From Acorus gramineus (lineage: Eukaryota; Streptophyta; Magnoliopsida; Acorales; Acoraceae), in contig CM060854.1 in the NCBI GenBank assembly GCA_030737835.1, positions 12,348,311-12,412,310 of the forward strand: 64,000 bases of DNA. Reading direction: 5' to 3'. The notes beneath the pieces are model-generated. The model made no database searches and was not told the DNA's origin. It saw nothing but the letters and a program-made list of their open reading frames with translations. Position numbers and translations under genes: made by a program. Positions 25,144-36,376 of the stretch are shown in pieces (the stretch's first letter is position 1; each line of letters begins with the position of its first letter).

Positions 25144-28100
25144 TGTCACGCCCCGGGCGTCCCTGGAACGCGGCAAGTGTATATATGATATCAGTCCACA
25201 CAAGAGTTCAATAGCATACTCACACAATAGCTAACAACGACAAAACAGATAAAAAGCAGGGCTGACATGATATATACACAAAATGCGGAAGCTAAAAGAC
25301 TGAATCTGTAACTCAAAGACATACTACAGACTCGATACACAATCATCTGTCCTGTGAGAGCCAATATATACAAAGACATCCAAATAAAATACAACCGCGT
25401 GCCCAAGCATGGAATATAATACATACAATAAAAAAGGGGTGCTGATAACCTCTGGTACTCGCGGGACGTAGCGCTACTCCGCTACTGATGAAATCCCTCG
25501 GGGAGCTCCTCCTTCAAGTCCGGCTCAGATAATACTGGAGAATAATAATTATGCGAGGGGTGAGCCACACGCTCAGTGAATAGCACAACCCATGCATCAC
25601 AGCTATATTAACCACAATTAATTAACAACCAGCCTCAAAGTGGCATAACATCATAAATCCAGTGGTTCGTACATCGCCGAACCACCACACCCTCACCCTC
25701 ACCCCTCAATAGGTGACTTAGGATATTGGGACATACTAATCTAATAATCATCCTTAGACCCCAATTCCACAACCAGTGGGTCACCCCATTGCTGACCCAC
25801 CGCACCCTCACCCTCACCCTTCTATGGGTGACATAGGATATTGGGACTGACTAGGCTGTTGGTCACCCTTGGTCCACCGATAGTCTCTCCTCCACTCCGT
25901 AGGCCGCTTGGCCTTCACCCACAACTTCAGCACAGTCCGTCACAAATATCGGGAGGCGCCTACTGATGGGAGCCTTCACCCACAACTTCAGCACAGTCCG
26001 TCACAAATATCGGGAGGCGCCTACTGATGGGAGCCCTCGGAAGGGACGGCCTTTCTAACGCTGGGGCAGTCTCTACACGGATCCAACGAAGGGAACAGAA
26101 CAGCCTATCCATCGCATATGATCCACTCGGATCCGCTGAATTCCTTAACTAAAGAAAAGAAACCTTGGGAGGGCACCTTGAGGTCCCGATATAGGATACC
26201 CCGACAACCAAACAAGGAACACGGAGTACCCTAGCCCGGGTCTCAACGCTGACTTCGCAAGGCCCTTTAATCCAGAGAAGGGAGACTCTACTGATGTCAT
26301 GAATTCCTCAGAATTCCTCCAGGGCGCATAACCAAGATGCGGGGAACATATCATATAATAACAAGGGGGGGGGTGGAATATTATTGGGGGAAAGATCCTT
26401 GGGAGGGCAGCGTGAGGTCCCGATATAGGACATCCCGACAACCAAACAAGGAACACGGAGTACCCTAGCCCGGGTCTCAACGCTGTCCTCGCAAGGCCCC
26501 TCCCCTATAATATTCACTAAAACATGCTAACAATCATATGAACGCATTTGATTTAAGCAATTTAAACTAGATGGGGACATGCATAAGTCGGGGCTTTCCT
26601 AGCATGGAAACATGATAACAGGGTGCATGGTTCTTATACGGGTCCTAAGGGTATAAGTCCCTAGCACACAAATCTAGGGTGGCATGCATACTACAGATTA
26701 TCATGCTTACATAGTTTTCATATTAAACAGGTTAATATTTACTATGGTGCCCCAGGGGAGGACGGTACACGCCCAAGTGCATGTAACGCCTCCCAACTGG
26801 GTTGGATCGTCCCACTCACCACTATCCGGGTCGTCGCATGACCGTCCGTCAAGATCCGCAAGACAGGCATTTAATACGGTGAGTATAATACACAAATAAA
26901 CCCAAAAATACATTAAAATACACAACACTCGGACAAGCGTACATACGGCCTGTACGCACGCGAGCCCGAGCACCCCAACTCACTCCCGAACCCTCGGGCA
27001 GCCGCACGCACGGCCACCCGCCCCGGGCGCACAACCGAGCCCCGGCCCGCGCGCCCAGACGCACTGCCGAGCCCAGCCCGCACACCTGGCCACCCTACCA
27101 AGCCTCTGCCCGCACGCCCGGACACGCCGCACGCTCGGCGCACGCACGCGCACGCCCGCGCGCATCGCGCGTCCAGCCCCGGGTGCACCTGCGCGCACTG
27201 CGACCCACCGCAGCGCCTCGCGCGCACACCCGCCTTCGCTGCGCCCCATCGCAGCGCCCACACACCTTCCCACACACATTCCCCGCTCGCACCCTACTCG
27301 CCCCGCGCGCACTGCGCCCTCCGCGCAGCACCCGCACATCACTCCGCTCACCATTCCGCGCGCATAGCGTGCCCTACGCCCCTGCGCAGCGCTTCGCGCG
27401 CACTCCCTAACCGTACGGTGCCCAGCGCCCAGCGCCCACGCGCACGCTCGGCAGCACGCGCCCAGCGCGCCTGCCAGCCTGCCCACGCCGCATGCCCGCG
27501 CTGCCTGCCTGCGTGCATCGCCGAGTGGCCCGAGCACCGCTCGCCAGCCCGCCCGGGCACTGCCCGCCTGCTGCCCGAGCACTGCCCGCCTACATGCCAG
27601 CCCTGCCAGCCTACCCAGCGCGCCCAGCACGCCCCCTGCACCACCCGAGCGCACGCCCGCGCGCACGCGCTCGCGCGCCCGGCCACCTGGTGCGCCTGCT
27701 GCCAACCTACCCGGGACAGCCAACCTCCCTGCCCGGGACTGCCTAACACCCTGCCCGACCACCCAAACTCCTCTCACCGGCCACCAACGGCCACCCACAG
27801 CCGCCGACCACCACCCAACCTCAAATCCACCCTCCTAACAAGCATCTAAGCAAGAAAGGAAAGGAAAAAGGGCTTACCAAGGGAAAGAAGGGAAGTTCGG
27901 TTGCTCTCCGCGCACCGAAACCTCTCCCCAAAGGCCTCCAACGCCGGGATCTCCCTTGGCCCTCGAAATGGCCCAAATCAGGGGAGAAAAGAGGGGGGAT
28001 GAAGGGGCCAAACTTCTCGGAATTCGAATCCGAGAACACCGGGGCGTAGATCGGGACCCGATCTAGCCTTTCTATGTTATGGGTTTTAAGTTCTAAGCCC

Positions 28101-28626
28101 TCTAGGTGGCTCAAAACTTAGAAAAAGAGAGAGGGGGAGAGAGAAATCAAAAGGAAGAAGATGATGAATAGTGCATGAACTTTTAGCTTCACTTATATAA
28201 AGTCAAACCACTTGATTAGGCTTAATCAAGATCAATTAGGGCTTAAGCTAGGTTTAGGTTAACTTAGGTGAGGTTTGACCCTAGTCAACCCAACCACACT
28301 AAAAGCCAAAACCATTTGACCAAGTCAAGGTCCTCATTGACCAAGTCAAAGTCTCCCAATGACTTTTCGCCCGGTCAAAACCCGGATACGCCACGAAACT
28401 GTGAAATTCAGAACGTTACCGGAATTCGACGAAATTTTCGTGAGAGGCCTAAAATGACACCAGGACACATAATATGCAGTTATATTTTCAATCGGAGTCC
28501 TCTAGCTCAGGACGATAGCTAACAGCCCGAAATTTTAGCGGTTCCGACTGAAAAACAAAAAAAACCGAAAAACTGTCAGAATGCTCCAACGGTTACCAGA
28601 AGGTTAAAAGTGACACATATATAACA
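25144..28626 (-). mobile_element. Solo LTR, family A (copy 2), 3483 bp
   Basis: The ends are TGTTATATATGTGTCAC and CGGGGCGTGACA on the minus strand, flanked by perfect GAGCC at 25139-25143 and 28627-28631. It has two copies of the TTGTTTGGTTGTCGGG module (around 26200 and 26430), G-quadruplex blocks at 25683 and 25803, and a CpG-rich block at about 26980-27760. A TATA-like TTATATAAGT lies at 28191-28200. The candidate microexon is 26820-26855, and its acceptor AG reads GG. Confidence 0.95.
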
Positions 28627-28710
28627 GAGCCAAATATTTGAAATGAATGGGTTGGAAATGGGACTGGATCCAGTCAGTGCTGGATCTGATGAGGCCCATC
28701 AGTGTCCATT

Positions 28711-30963
28711 GGACACCTGACAAGTGTCCCCAATAAAAGTTACCCTTACCAGCCCCTAACACCCCTAACGTTAACGTCTGTTAACGTCAAAAAATCTAAT
28801 TGAACCCAATTTTTCAAATTTTCGCCCCTGTTTTTTTTTTCTTTTCCCTCCCTCTCTCGTTTGTCCACAAATCCTTGCAAGATCATTTTTTCTTCCCCTC
28901 CTACTCTTTATTTATCTAAACATCTATATTTAGGGTTTTTATATTTATTATAAATACTTTTTGTATCCCTTGTATGATTTTAAAATTTGTTAATGATGAT
29001 TTTTGTTTCCCTTTTAGGGTTTTCTATTTTAAGGATTTTGTATTTTTTGTATACATAGGTTGTATAATTCGATTCTAATGTTGTACAGTGTGATTAATAT
29101 ATTGTGTATTTTGATTCTGATTTTTGCAGTTCAGATCATATGTTGCTCAATTTAATTCATATAAAGTGCATTGTGATTATATGTTGTATAGTTTCATTCA
29201 TAGGTTATATAATTCGATTCATAGGTTGTGTAATTTCATTTTTAGGACATCTAGTTTGATTTATATGTTGTGTTCAATTCTTAGGTTCTGCAATTCAATT
29301 TATCTTTTTATTTCTTATACGCCTATACATTTGTTGAGAAGATGTTTATGTTCTATATCTATTAAATGTTAATTTTTGTAATTTGAGACATTAACATGTG
29401 ATTGTATGTGCAGATAAAAATAGTGAAGAAGAAGGTGGTGAACTCCAAGAAATCAAGTAGACTTGCCTTGTTTAATTTGCTATTACTAGGCTTGTAATTA
29501 GAGTTGTACAAAAAATTTGTTATAATTGTAGTTGCAAAAAAATATTTTACTATACTTAAGAGTCGTAATTAGAGTTGTACAAAATTTTTGTTATAATTGT
29601 AGTTGTAAATAAATATTTTGATGTAATTATTTATATAAAGGAGAAGTTGAATGTGGGAATTGGCTTGTTCAGTTCAATTCATGTGTGTTGCAGCTTGATT
29701 TATTAATAGTTCAGTTTGATTCAAAATTTATTCAGTTTCATACATTTATTATTCAGTCTGATACATTCATTTTTTCAAGTGTATGTAAGTTTTTTTTTTT
29801 AGCATAGTCCTCATGAATGGTTTATGCATCTGTAACCAATTATAGCCTTGTATAATATTCAGAAATATCTAATACATATACTTGTTAATCGAACTGAACT
29901 ACTAATGAATCAAACAATTCAGTACTCATGACACATATTGAAATTGTGGTTGAATCTAACTGAACTATTTTTTAATCGAACTGAAGTATTTGTTAATTGA
30001 ATTAAACTACTAATGAATACTTCAAAATATTTCTTTACAACCACAATTATAACAAAAAATTTGTACAACTCTAATTACAACTATTAACTACAGTAAAATA
30101 TTTTTTTGCAACTACAATTATAACAAAAATTTTGCACAACTCTAATTACAAGCCTAGTAATAGCAAACTAAACAAGGCAAGTCTACTTGATTTCTTGGAG
30201 TTCACGACCTTCTTCTTCATTATTTTCATCTGCACATACAACCACATGTTAATGTCTCAAATTACAAAAATTAACATTTAATAGATATAGAACATAAACA
30301 TCTTCTCAACAAATGTATAGGCGTATAAGAAATAAAAAGATAAATTGAATTGCAGAACCTAAGAATTGAACACAACATATAAATCAAACTAGATGTCCTA
30401 AAAATGAAATTACACAACCTATGAATCGAATTATATAACCTATGAATGAAACTACACCCATATGAATTGAAGTGACTAACATATGAATCCAACTATACAA
30501 CATATAATCACAATGCACTTTATATGAATTAAACAGAGCAACATATGATCTGAACTGCAAAAATCAGAATCAAACTACACAATATATTAATTGAACTATA
30601 CAACATTAGAATCGAACTATACAAGCTATGTATATAGAAAATACAAAATCCTTAAAATAGAAAACCGAAACAAAAATCATCATCAACAAATTTTAAAATC
30701 ATACAAGAAATACAAAAAGTATTTATAATAAATATAGAAAACCCTAAATATAGATGTTCAGATAAATAGAGAGAGGGAGGAGAAGAAAAAATGATCTTGT
30801 TAGGATTTGTGGACAAAAGAGAGAGGGAGAGAAAAAGAAAGAAACATGGAGGGAAATTTAAAATATTGGGTTCGGTTGGATTTTTTGAGGTTAATAGACT
30901 TTCACATTAGGGGTGTTGGGACTGTTAAGGGTGACTTTTGTTAGGGACACTTGTCAGGTGTCC
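28711..30963. mobile_element. Element with very long inverted arms, about 2.25 kb
   Basis: The left arm (28711 to about 29640) and right arm (about 30005 to 30963) are inverted copies of roughly 0.95 kb with moderate divergence, around a centre of about 0.35 kb. Both tips read GGACACCTGACAAGTGTCCC inward. GTGTCCATT occurs at 28702-28710 and 30958-30966, compatible with a 9-bp target duplication, although the right copy overlaps the TIR. Long TIRs and a 9-bp duplication suggest a non-autonomous MULE or foldback element. The mirror-image short frames in the arms are not supported as genes. Confidence 0.75.
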
Positions 30964-31141
30964 ATTGCACTTTTACGGGCTTGACCGAAAATACATATGC
31001 TCACTAATTTCCAACATAATAACAATTAAATAAATACCCTAGCTTGACCCATAAAACTAATAATTGCATCTCAACGATTAAGCACAAGTATAAACTCATA
31101 AATAAAATTATTTATACTAATTAAATGACACAGTCATAACA

Positions 31142-31391
31142 GGAGCGTAATGTGTTGAGATGTCAACAGCCTATTACTCAATTGGACAGTTGGAGTTTGG
31201 ATGACGAATGTTTCGTCTTCGTGAATAGAGTCAAGGAAAGTGGCCTCCAACCATTGGTTCAATGGATCTTTAAAACAATAAACTGTCATCTAATTTCTAC
31301 AATGATTGAGTGGTGACACCCGAAAACAAACACATTCCACCTACCGTTTAAAGAGGGTGGCCGACAATTGAAATGCACAAATTGATAACAT
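31142..31391 (+). pseudogene. Plant mobile domain (PMD/MAIN-like) exon, right copy
   Basis: The frame runs ERNVLRCQQPITQLDSWSLD, LQPLVQWIFKTINCHLIST, MIEW, stop, HPKTNTFHLPFKEGG. The pattern W.PeT.TFHLP.gE is the signature of plant mobile domain proteins. One in-frame TGA interrupts it just before HPKTNTFHLP. The exon begins at the very edge of the old gypsy LTR and carries the expected GGAGC target bases. It is about 10 percent different from the left copy at 17940. Confidence 0.7.
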
Positions 31392-31770
31392 CTTCAACAT
31401 ATCATTTTGGTTTTTTTTAGATTTGTTGAGATGAATGTTTATGTAAGTAACAACAATGGAGTGATCAATTACGTGTTAGATGTGATTATGTAAATTACTT
31501 GAACAAGTATATTGTTGTTTTTATCAGAGAACTTGTTACTTGTTGAACAATGTTTATAAGGTTATGTATGGTGGTGTTGATTAGTGTTTATATGGCTTTG
31601 AATGAAGGAAATGAGCTTTGAATGTTTATAAATGTTTATCAATGGTTTAATATGTTACAACTTCACAGAGACAATGCATTCCTTCTTTTAATTGGTTTGG
31701 CTTGAATCTTAAAGCTTTTTTTTATTTGGACTTCTATCAATGGAGACTTTGTCTGTATGTTACATATTTA
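31392..31770. other. AT-rich stretch between PMD exon and tandem array
   Basis: It is possibly intron of the PMD relic. No other signal was seen. Confidence 0.4.
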
Positions 31771-32800
31771 TAGACACCCCATGCGTCTAACCCATTCATT
31801 TAACCTAAGGGTTCCCACTGACTGCAGCAATGTCTAGGTCTACATATTCCTAGACAACCGAGGTGTCTGTTTAATCTATTAGTTTCACTTATGTTCCCAT
31901 CGACTACGGAATTGTCTAGGGAATACATATTTTCATGCAAATGAGGTGTCTAACTCATTCCAGACGCTACAGGTTTAACTTCTATTCCCATCAATTGTGG
32001 CACTGTCTAGGGAATACATATACGTAGACATCCTAGGTGTCTAACTCATTTCAGAACCTACAAGTTCATTTCTTTTACCATCGACTACGGAAGTGTCTAG
32101 GGAATACATATTCCTAGCCAACCAAGATGTCTAACCCATTCCAAAACCTACAGGTTTCAATTCTATTCCCATCGATTGAGGAAGTATCTAGGGAATACAT
32201 ATATGTAGGCACCCCAGGGGTGGGTCTAACCCATTCCAGAACCTACAGATTTTCTTCTATCTCATTTGATAGACTAAGTGTCTACGATATATGATTTCAT
32301 CGACATTAGGATTGTCTAACCCCATATTAGAACCTACAGGTTTCACTTTTGTCCTCATCGACTGAGGAAGTGTCTAAAGAATACTTGTACCTAGACACTC
32401 GATGTGTCTATCCCATTCCATAACCTACAAATTTTTCTATTATTTCACTTGACAGACTAAGTGTCTACAATATATGATTTCATCGATATCAGTATTGACT
32501 AACCCCATTCCAGAACCTACAGATTTCACTTTTATTCCCATCGACTGAGGAAGTGTCTAAGGAATACTTGTACCTAGACACCCGAGGTGTCTAACCCATT
32601 CCATAACATACAGATTTTTCTCCTGTTTCATTTGACAGATAAAGTGTCTACAATATATGGTTTCATTGACATCAGTCTTTTCTAACCCCATTCCAAAACC
32701 TATGGGTTTCAGATTTCCTATTGCATTTAAGAGATTAAGTGTCTAAGATGTAAGCTGTGATCGACATCATGAATGTCTAACCTGTTTCCAGAAGCAGTGG
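31771..32800. repeat. Tandem array of about eleven units, period about 91 bp
   Basis: The landmark CTAACCCATTCCAGAACCTA or a variant recurs about every 89-96 bp from 31950 to 32777. Two unit types alternate in the second half: one with CCCATCGACTGAGGAAGTGTC and one with CATTTGACAGA. Units contain GTGTCTA and TAGACAC, which can pair. Confidence 0.85.
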
Positions 32801-33308
32801 GTTTTTCTCTTGTCACCCAAATGAACGAGTGTTTGTCCATTAAATACGCTTTGGTTGACAAAATCATGATAACATCCACCATAAAAAAACAACTGATTAC
32901 AATTAATGTTATATATGTGTCACTTTTTAGCCTGCTGGTAACCGTTGGAGCGTCCTGGCAGTTTTTGGTTTTTACCGGTTTTTCGATCGGAACCGCTTAT
33001 TTTTGGACTGTTAGCTATCGTCCTGAGCTAGAGGACTCCGATTGGAAATCTAACTGCATATTTGGTGTCCTGGTGCCGTTTTAGACCTCTCACGAAAATT
33101 TCGTTGAATTCCGGTAACGTTTCCGAAATTTCGCAGTTCCGGGGCGTATCCGGGTATTTTAAGTCGCGTACTATATAAGTGAAAGCTAATAATATCCCGA
33201 GTTACTGTTCATCGTCCCTACCAAAGTTCCCCTCTCTCCTCTTCTCTCTTTTTCTCCCTTTTGAGCCCCCTAAGCCCCTCAAAATCGAAAACCTAAAGCA
33301 CGGGAAGT

Positions 33309-33329
33309 GTAGATCGGGTCCCGATCTAC
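33309..33329 (+). promoter_or_regulatory. Palindrome downstream of the LTR TATA-like box
   Basis: GTAGATCGGG, one T, then CCCGATCTAC, about 130 bp after the TATA-like box. As RNA it would form a 10-bp hairpin. In copies at 38329-38355, 41604-41630, 52100-52126 and 59737-59763 the arms extend to 13 bp (AGTGTAGATCGGG and its inverse). Confidence 0.7.
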
Positions 33330-33497
33330 GCTCCGGTGTCTTCAAATCCCGATTCCGGCGATCTTAGCCTCTCCGACCTCCCCTCTCTCTCCTCTGTTTC
33401 GAGCCATTTCGAGGGCCGTGATAGATCGGGGCGTAAGAGGACCTTTGAGAAAGGTTTCGGCGCGCGGAGAGCGTCCGGACTTCGCTCCCTCCCCTTG

Positions 33498-34690
33498 GTA
33501 AGCCCTATTTCCCCTCTTTTCTTGTTTAGATGTATGCTAGGAGGGTTGATTTGGGGTTGGGAGGCGGTTGGCGGCGGTGGGTGGCCGTCGGAGGGCTGTG
33601 GGAGGCGGTCGGAGGCCGCGGAGGTGGGTGGTAGAGGAGCTCGGGCGGGCAGGGTTGCAGCTCGGGCTGGCAGGGCTGCTGCCTCGGGCAGGGCAGCAGC
33701 GCAGGGGGTGCAGGCGCAGTGGCTGGCGCGGATGCGCGCGCGCGTGCGCGCGGGCGTGCGCGCGTGCGTGCGCTCGGGCTGTGCTGGGGGCCAGCAGGGC
33801 TGGGCGTGCGGGCGCTCGGCTGGCGCTGGGGGCCAGCAGGTCTGGGCGTGCGCGCTGGGCAGGCTGCAGGGCTAGCTCGGGTAGGCTGGGAGCAGGTGCA
33901 CCAGGGTGCTGGGCGCGCGAGGGCGTGCGCGCGGGTGCGCGCGCGGGCGTGCGCTCGGGGGGTGCAGAGGGAGGTGTGCGGTGCAGGCTGGCTGCGGGCA
34001 GTGGCTGTGCGCGCTGGCAGGCCGGGCGAGCTGGCTGGGCGTGCAGGCGAGCAGGGCAGGGGCGCTGGCGGGCGCAGTCGCGCGCGGGTGCGTGCGCGCG
34101 GGTGCGCGGGTTCGCGCGGAGCGGGTGCGCGGGTGCGCGCGGGTGCTGGCGCGAGCGGAGGTGTGCGCGGGAGTGCACGCGGGTACGCGCGGGCACGCGC
34201 GGGCGTGCGCGCGCGCGGCCAGTGTGCCTGGGCAGTGCGCCTGGGCGCTGGGCAGGGAACCAGTGCGCGCGCGCGCGTGCATGCGCGTGCTGGGGCGTGC
34301 TGGGGCATGCTGGGGCGTGCTGGGGCGTGCTGGGGCAGTGCGCGGGGTGCTGCGCGAGGGGCGCGGGCTGGACGCGCGGTGCACGTGGGCGCGCGCGAGC
34401 GTGCGCATGCGTGCGGGTGCGCGTCTGGGCTCGCGGGCAAGCGCGCGGCAGTGCGCCGATGGTGCCGGGGTGTGTGCGTGCGTGCGCATTCGTGCGTGCG
34501 CATGCAGGGGGCCATGCGAATGGCTGCCCGAGGGTTCGGGTAGGTGTCGGGGCACTCGGACTCGCGTGCGTACGCGCGTGCTCGCATGCGTGCGAGCCCG
34601 TATGCATGCTTATCCGAGTTTTGGGTATTTCTATGCATTTTTATGTATAAATTGTGTGGTTTCTCACCATATTGAATGTCTGTCTTGCAG
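33498..34690 (+). other. Candidate first LTR intron (copy 3), 1193 nt
   Basis: The intron is bounded by CCTTG|GTAAGC and CTTGCAG|ATC, with a CTCAC branch-site-like motif about 30 nt before the acceptor. It contains the whole CpG-rich block. Equivalent spans: 38521-39391, 41796-42715 and 52292-53197 in other plus copies, and 46065-46572 in the diverged relative. This is inferred from sequence; no transcript evidence is available. Confidence 0.55.
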
Positions 34691-34727
34691 ATCTAGATGG
34701 GCGGTCGCGCGACGACCCCGATCTCTG
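34691..34727 (+). other. Candidate 37-nt microexon in LTR copy 3
   Basis: It lies between CTTGCAG and GTGAGT and contains the conserved core GGTCGCGCGACGACCC. It is 36 nt in all other copies: 39392-39427, 42716-42751 and 53198-53233 on plus; 20116-20151, 26820-26855, 49253-49288 and 58597-58632 on minus; and 46573-46608 in the diverged relative. Confidence 0.55.
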
Positions 34728-35484
34728 GTGAGTGGGACAATCCAACCCAGTAGAGAGGCGTTATACGCATTTTGGGCGTATACCGACCTCTCCTGGGGCA
34801 CCATGGATGTATATTAACCCGCAGTATTATGTAATCCATGCTTGTATGATATTAATGTAGAATGCATGTTACCCTAGACCTTGCATGTTAGGGACTTGCA
34901 CCCTTAGGATGTGTATGAGCCATGCAGCATGTCCCCTGGTTCCATGTTAGGAAGCCCAACCGATGCATGTGCCTTACTAGTTTATTTATTAAATTAAATG
35001 ATAGTATTTGTTAAATTACATGTTATAGTGAATATTATAGGGGAGGGGCCTTGCGAGGACAGCGGTGAGACCCGGGTTAGGGTACACCGTGTTCCTTGTT
35101 TGGTTGTCGGGGTGCCCTATATCGGGAACTCACGCTGCCCTCCTGAATTTCTTTCCCCAATGATATTCCACCCTTATTATAACCTTATGCATGTTCCCCG
35201 CATCGTAGTTATGCGCCCTGGTGGGTTCTGAGGAATTCAGAACATTAGTGTTGTTATAATGTGCCGTCTGCGGATCCAAGTGGATCATATGCGATGGGTA
35301 GGCTGTTCTGTTCCCTTCGTTGGATCCGGTAGAGACTACCCCAGCGTTAGACAGGCCTTCCTGACAGAGGGCTCCCATCAGTAGGCACCTCCTGATTTAG
35401 GCGGACTGTGCTGAATGTGGGAGTAGACCAGGCGGCCTACAGAGTGGAGGAGAGACTATCGGTGGACCAAGGGTGACCAACAGC

Positions 35485-35850
35485 CTAGTCAGTCCCAAAA
35501 TCCTATGTCACCCATTGAAGGGTGATGGTGAGGGTGTAGTGGGTTGGCGATGAACGACCCACTGGAGTTGTGATTGGATGCTTGTAAGTCCCAAAATCCT
35601 ATGTCACCCATTGAAGGGTGAGGGTGAGGGTGTAGCGGGTTGGCGGAAGCGACCCGTTGGTTTTTGGTGCAGTTAGTCCCAATATCCTATGTCACCCATT
35701 GAAGGGTGAGGGTGAGGGTGTGGCGGGTTGGCGGAAGCGACCCGCTGGTTATGTGTAGCCAGTCCCAATATCCTTTGTCGCCCATTGAAGGGTGAGGGTG
35801 AGGGTGTAGTGGGTTGGCGATTTGAGCAACCCACGGCTTTGAGTTGTGCT
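35485..35850 (+). repeat. Four tandem G-quadruplex units in LTR copy 3
   Basis: Units of about 85-97 bp each carry CCTATGTCACCCATTGAA followed by GGGTGAGGGTGAGGGTG and then GGGTTGG. At 35616-35639 four G-triplets are separated by 3, 3 and 6 nt, which fits the standard quadruplex rule; the first unit has GATGG in place of one G-triplet. Confidence 0.75.
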
Positions 35851-36376
35851 ATCATTTGTGGATTAAGTAATATGAATTGTGGATTATAAGGATATCTGGT
35901 TGTGGTCAATATTGTCTGTGATGCATGGGTTGTGCCGTTCACTGAGCGTGTGGCTCACCCCTCGCATAATTTTTTTCTTCAGTGTCATCTGAGTCGGATC
36001 CGGAGGAGGAGCTCCCCGAGGGACTTCATCAGTAGCGGAGTAGCGCCACGTCCCGCGAGTTGCAGAGGCTATCAGCATCCCTTGTACCAGTATGTATTTT
36101 CCGTGCTTGGGCACGCGTTGGTGTTGTTTTTGGATGTCTTTGTATGTATATTGGCTCTCACAGGACATGTGATTATGTATGGAGTCTGTAGTGTGTTTTG
36201 ATTACAGATTCAGTCTTTAGTTATCCGCATTTGGTGTATATATCATGTCAGCCCTGCTTTGTTGTCTGTATGTCATTCTAGTAGCTTGTGTATGATATAT
36301 TATTGACCTCCTGTGTAGATTCTGATATGTATATACACTTGCCGCGTCTCGGGGACGCCCGGGGCGTGACAATTAA

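Larger units (their letters stand above)
23191..31141 (-). mobile_element. 5' LTR of the old gypsy element, interrupted twice
   Basis: On the minus strand the LTR starts TGTTATGACTGTGTCAT at 31141 and ends GGGCGTAGCA at 23191. Removing the solo LTR at 25144-28626 and the long-TIR element at 28711-30963 with their duplications leaves about 2.2 kb. The start and end resemble, but clearly differ from, family A (TGTTATATATGTGTCAC and GGGGCGTGACA), so this is an older relative. The 3' LTR and most of pol are gone. Confidence 0.65.
32907..36371 (+). mobile_element. Solo LTR, family A (copy 3), 3465 bp
   Basis: It starts TGTTATATATGTGTCAC and ends CGGGGCGTGACA, with perfect ATTAA at 32902-32906 and 36372-36376. 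Order inside: TATATAAG at 33172, a palindrome centred at 33319, donor-like GGTAAGC at 33497, CpG-rich block about 33560-34560, acceptor-like CTTGCAG ending at 34690, a 37-nt microexon, donor GTGAGT at 34728, G-quadruplex units at 35485-35850, and acceptor-like TTCTTCAG ending at 35982. There is no internal region. Confidence 0.95.

Noticed and set aside
29124..30492. Mirror-image frames of 73-82 codons in the long inverted arms
   Set aside because: They are the same low-complexity sequence seen twice because the arms are inverted copies; there is no domain.
33336..33497. A 54-codon frame (NPDSGD...GARRAS) of equal length (162 nt) before the first donor in four plus-strand LTRs
   Set aside because: It begins with GTG, has no in-frame ATG after the upstream stop, and a 1-nt change breaks it in the copy at 56947. 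Conservation is explained by the shared DNA sequence.
33526..34638. Long open frames (over 350 codons) on both strands of the CpG-rich LTR blocks
   Set aside because: They arise from GC-rich low complexity that rarely contains stop codons. They are open in several frames at once, differ between copies, and give repeats of Ala, Arg, Gly and Pro without any domain.
35983..36201. Short frames in the U5 part of the LTR ending near the LTR end (for example YVFSVLGHAL)
   Set aside because: Frame, start and stop differ among copies and translation gives no domain.
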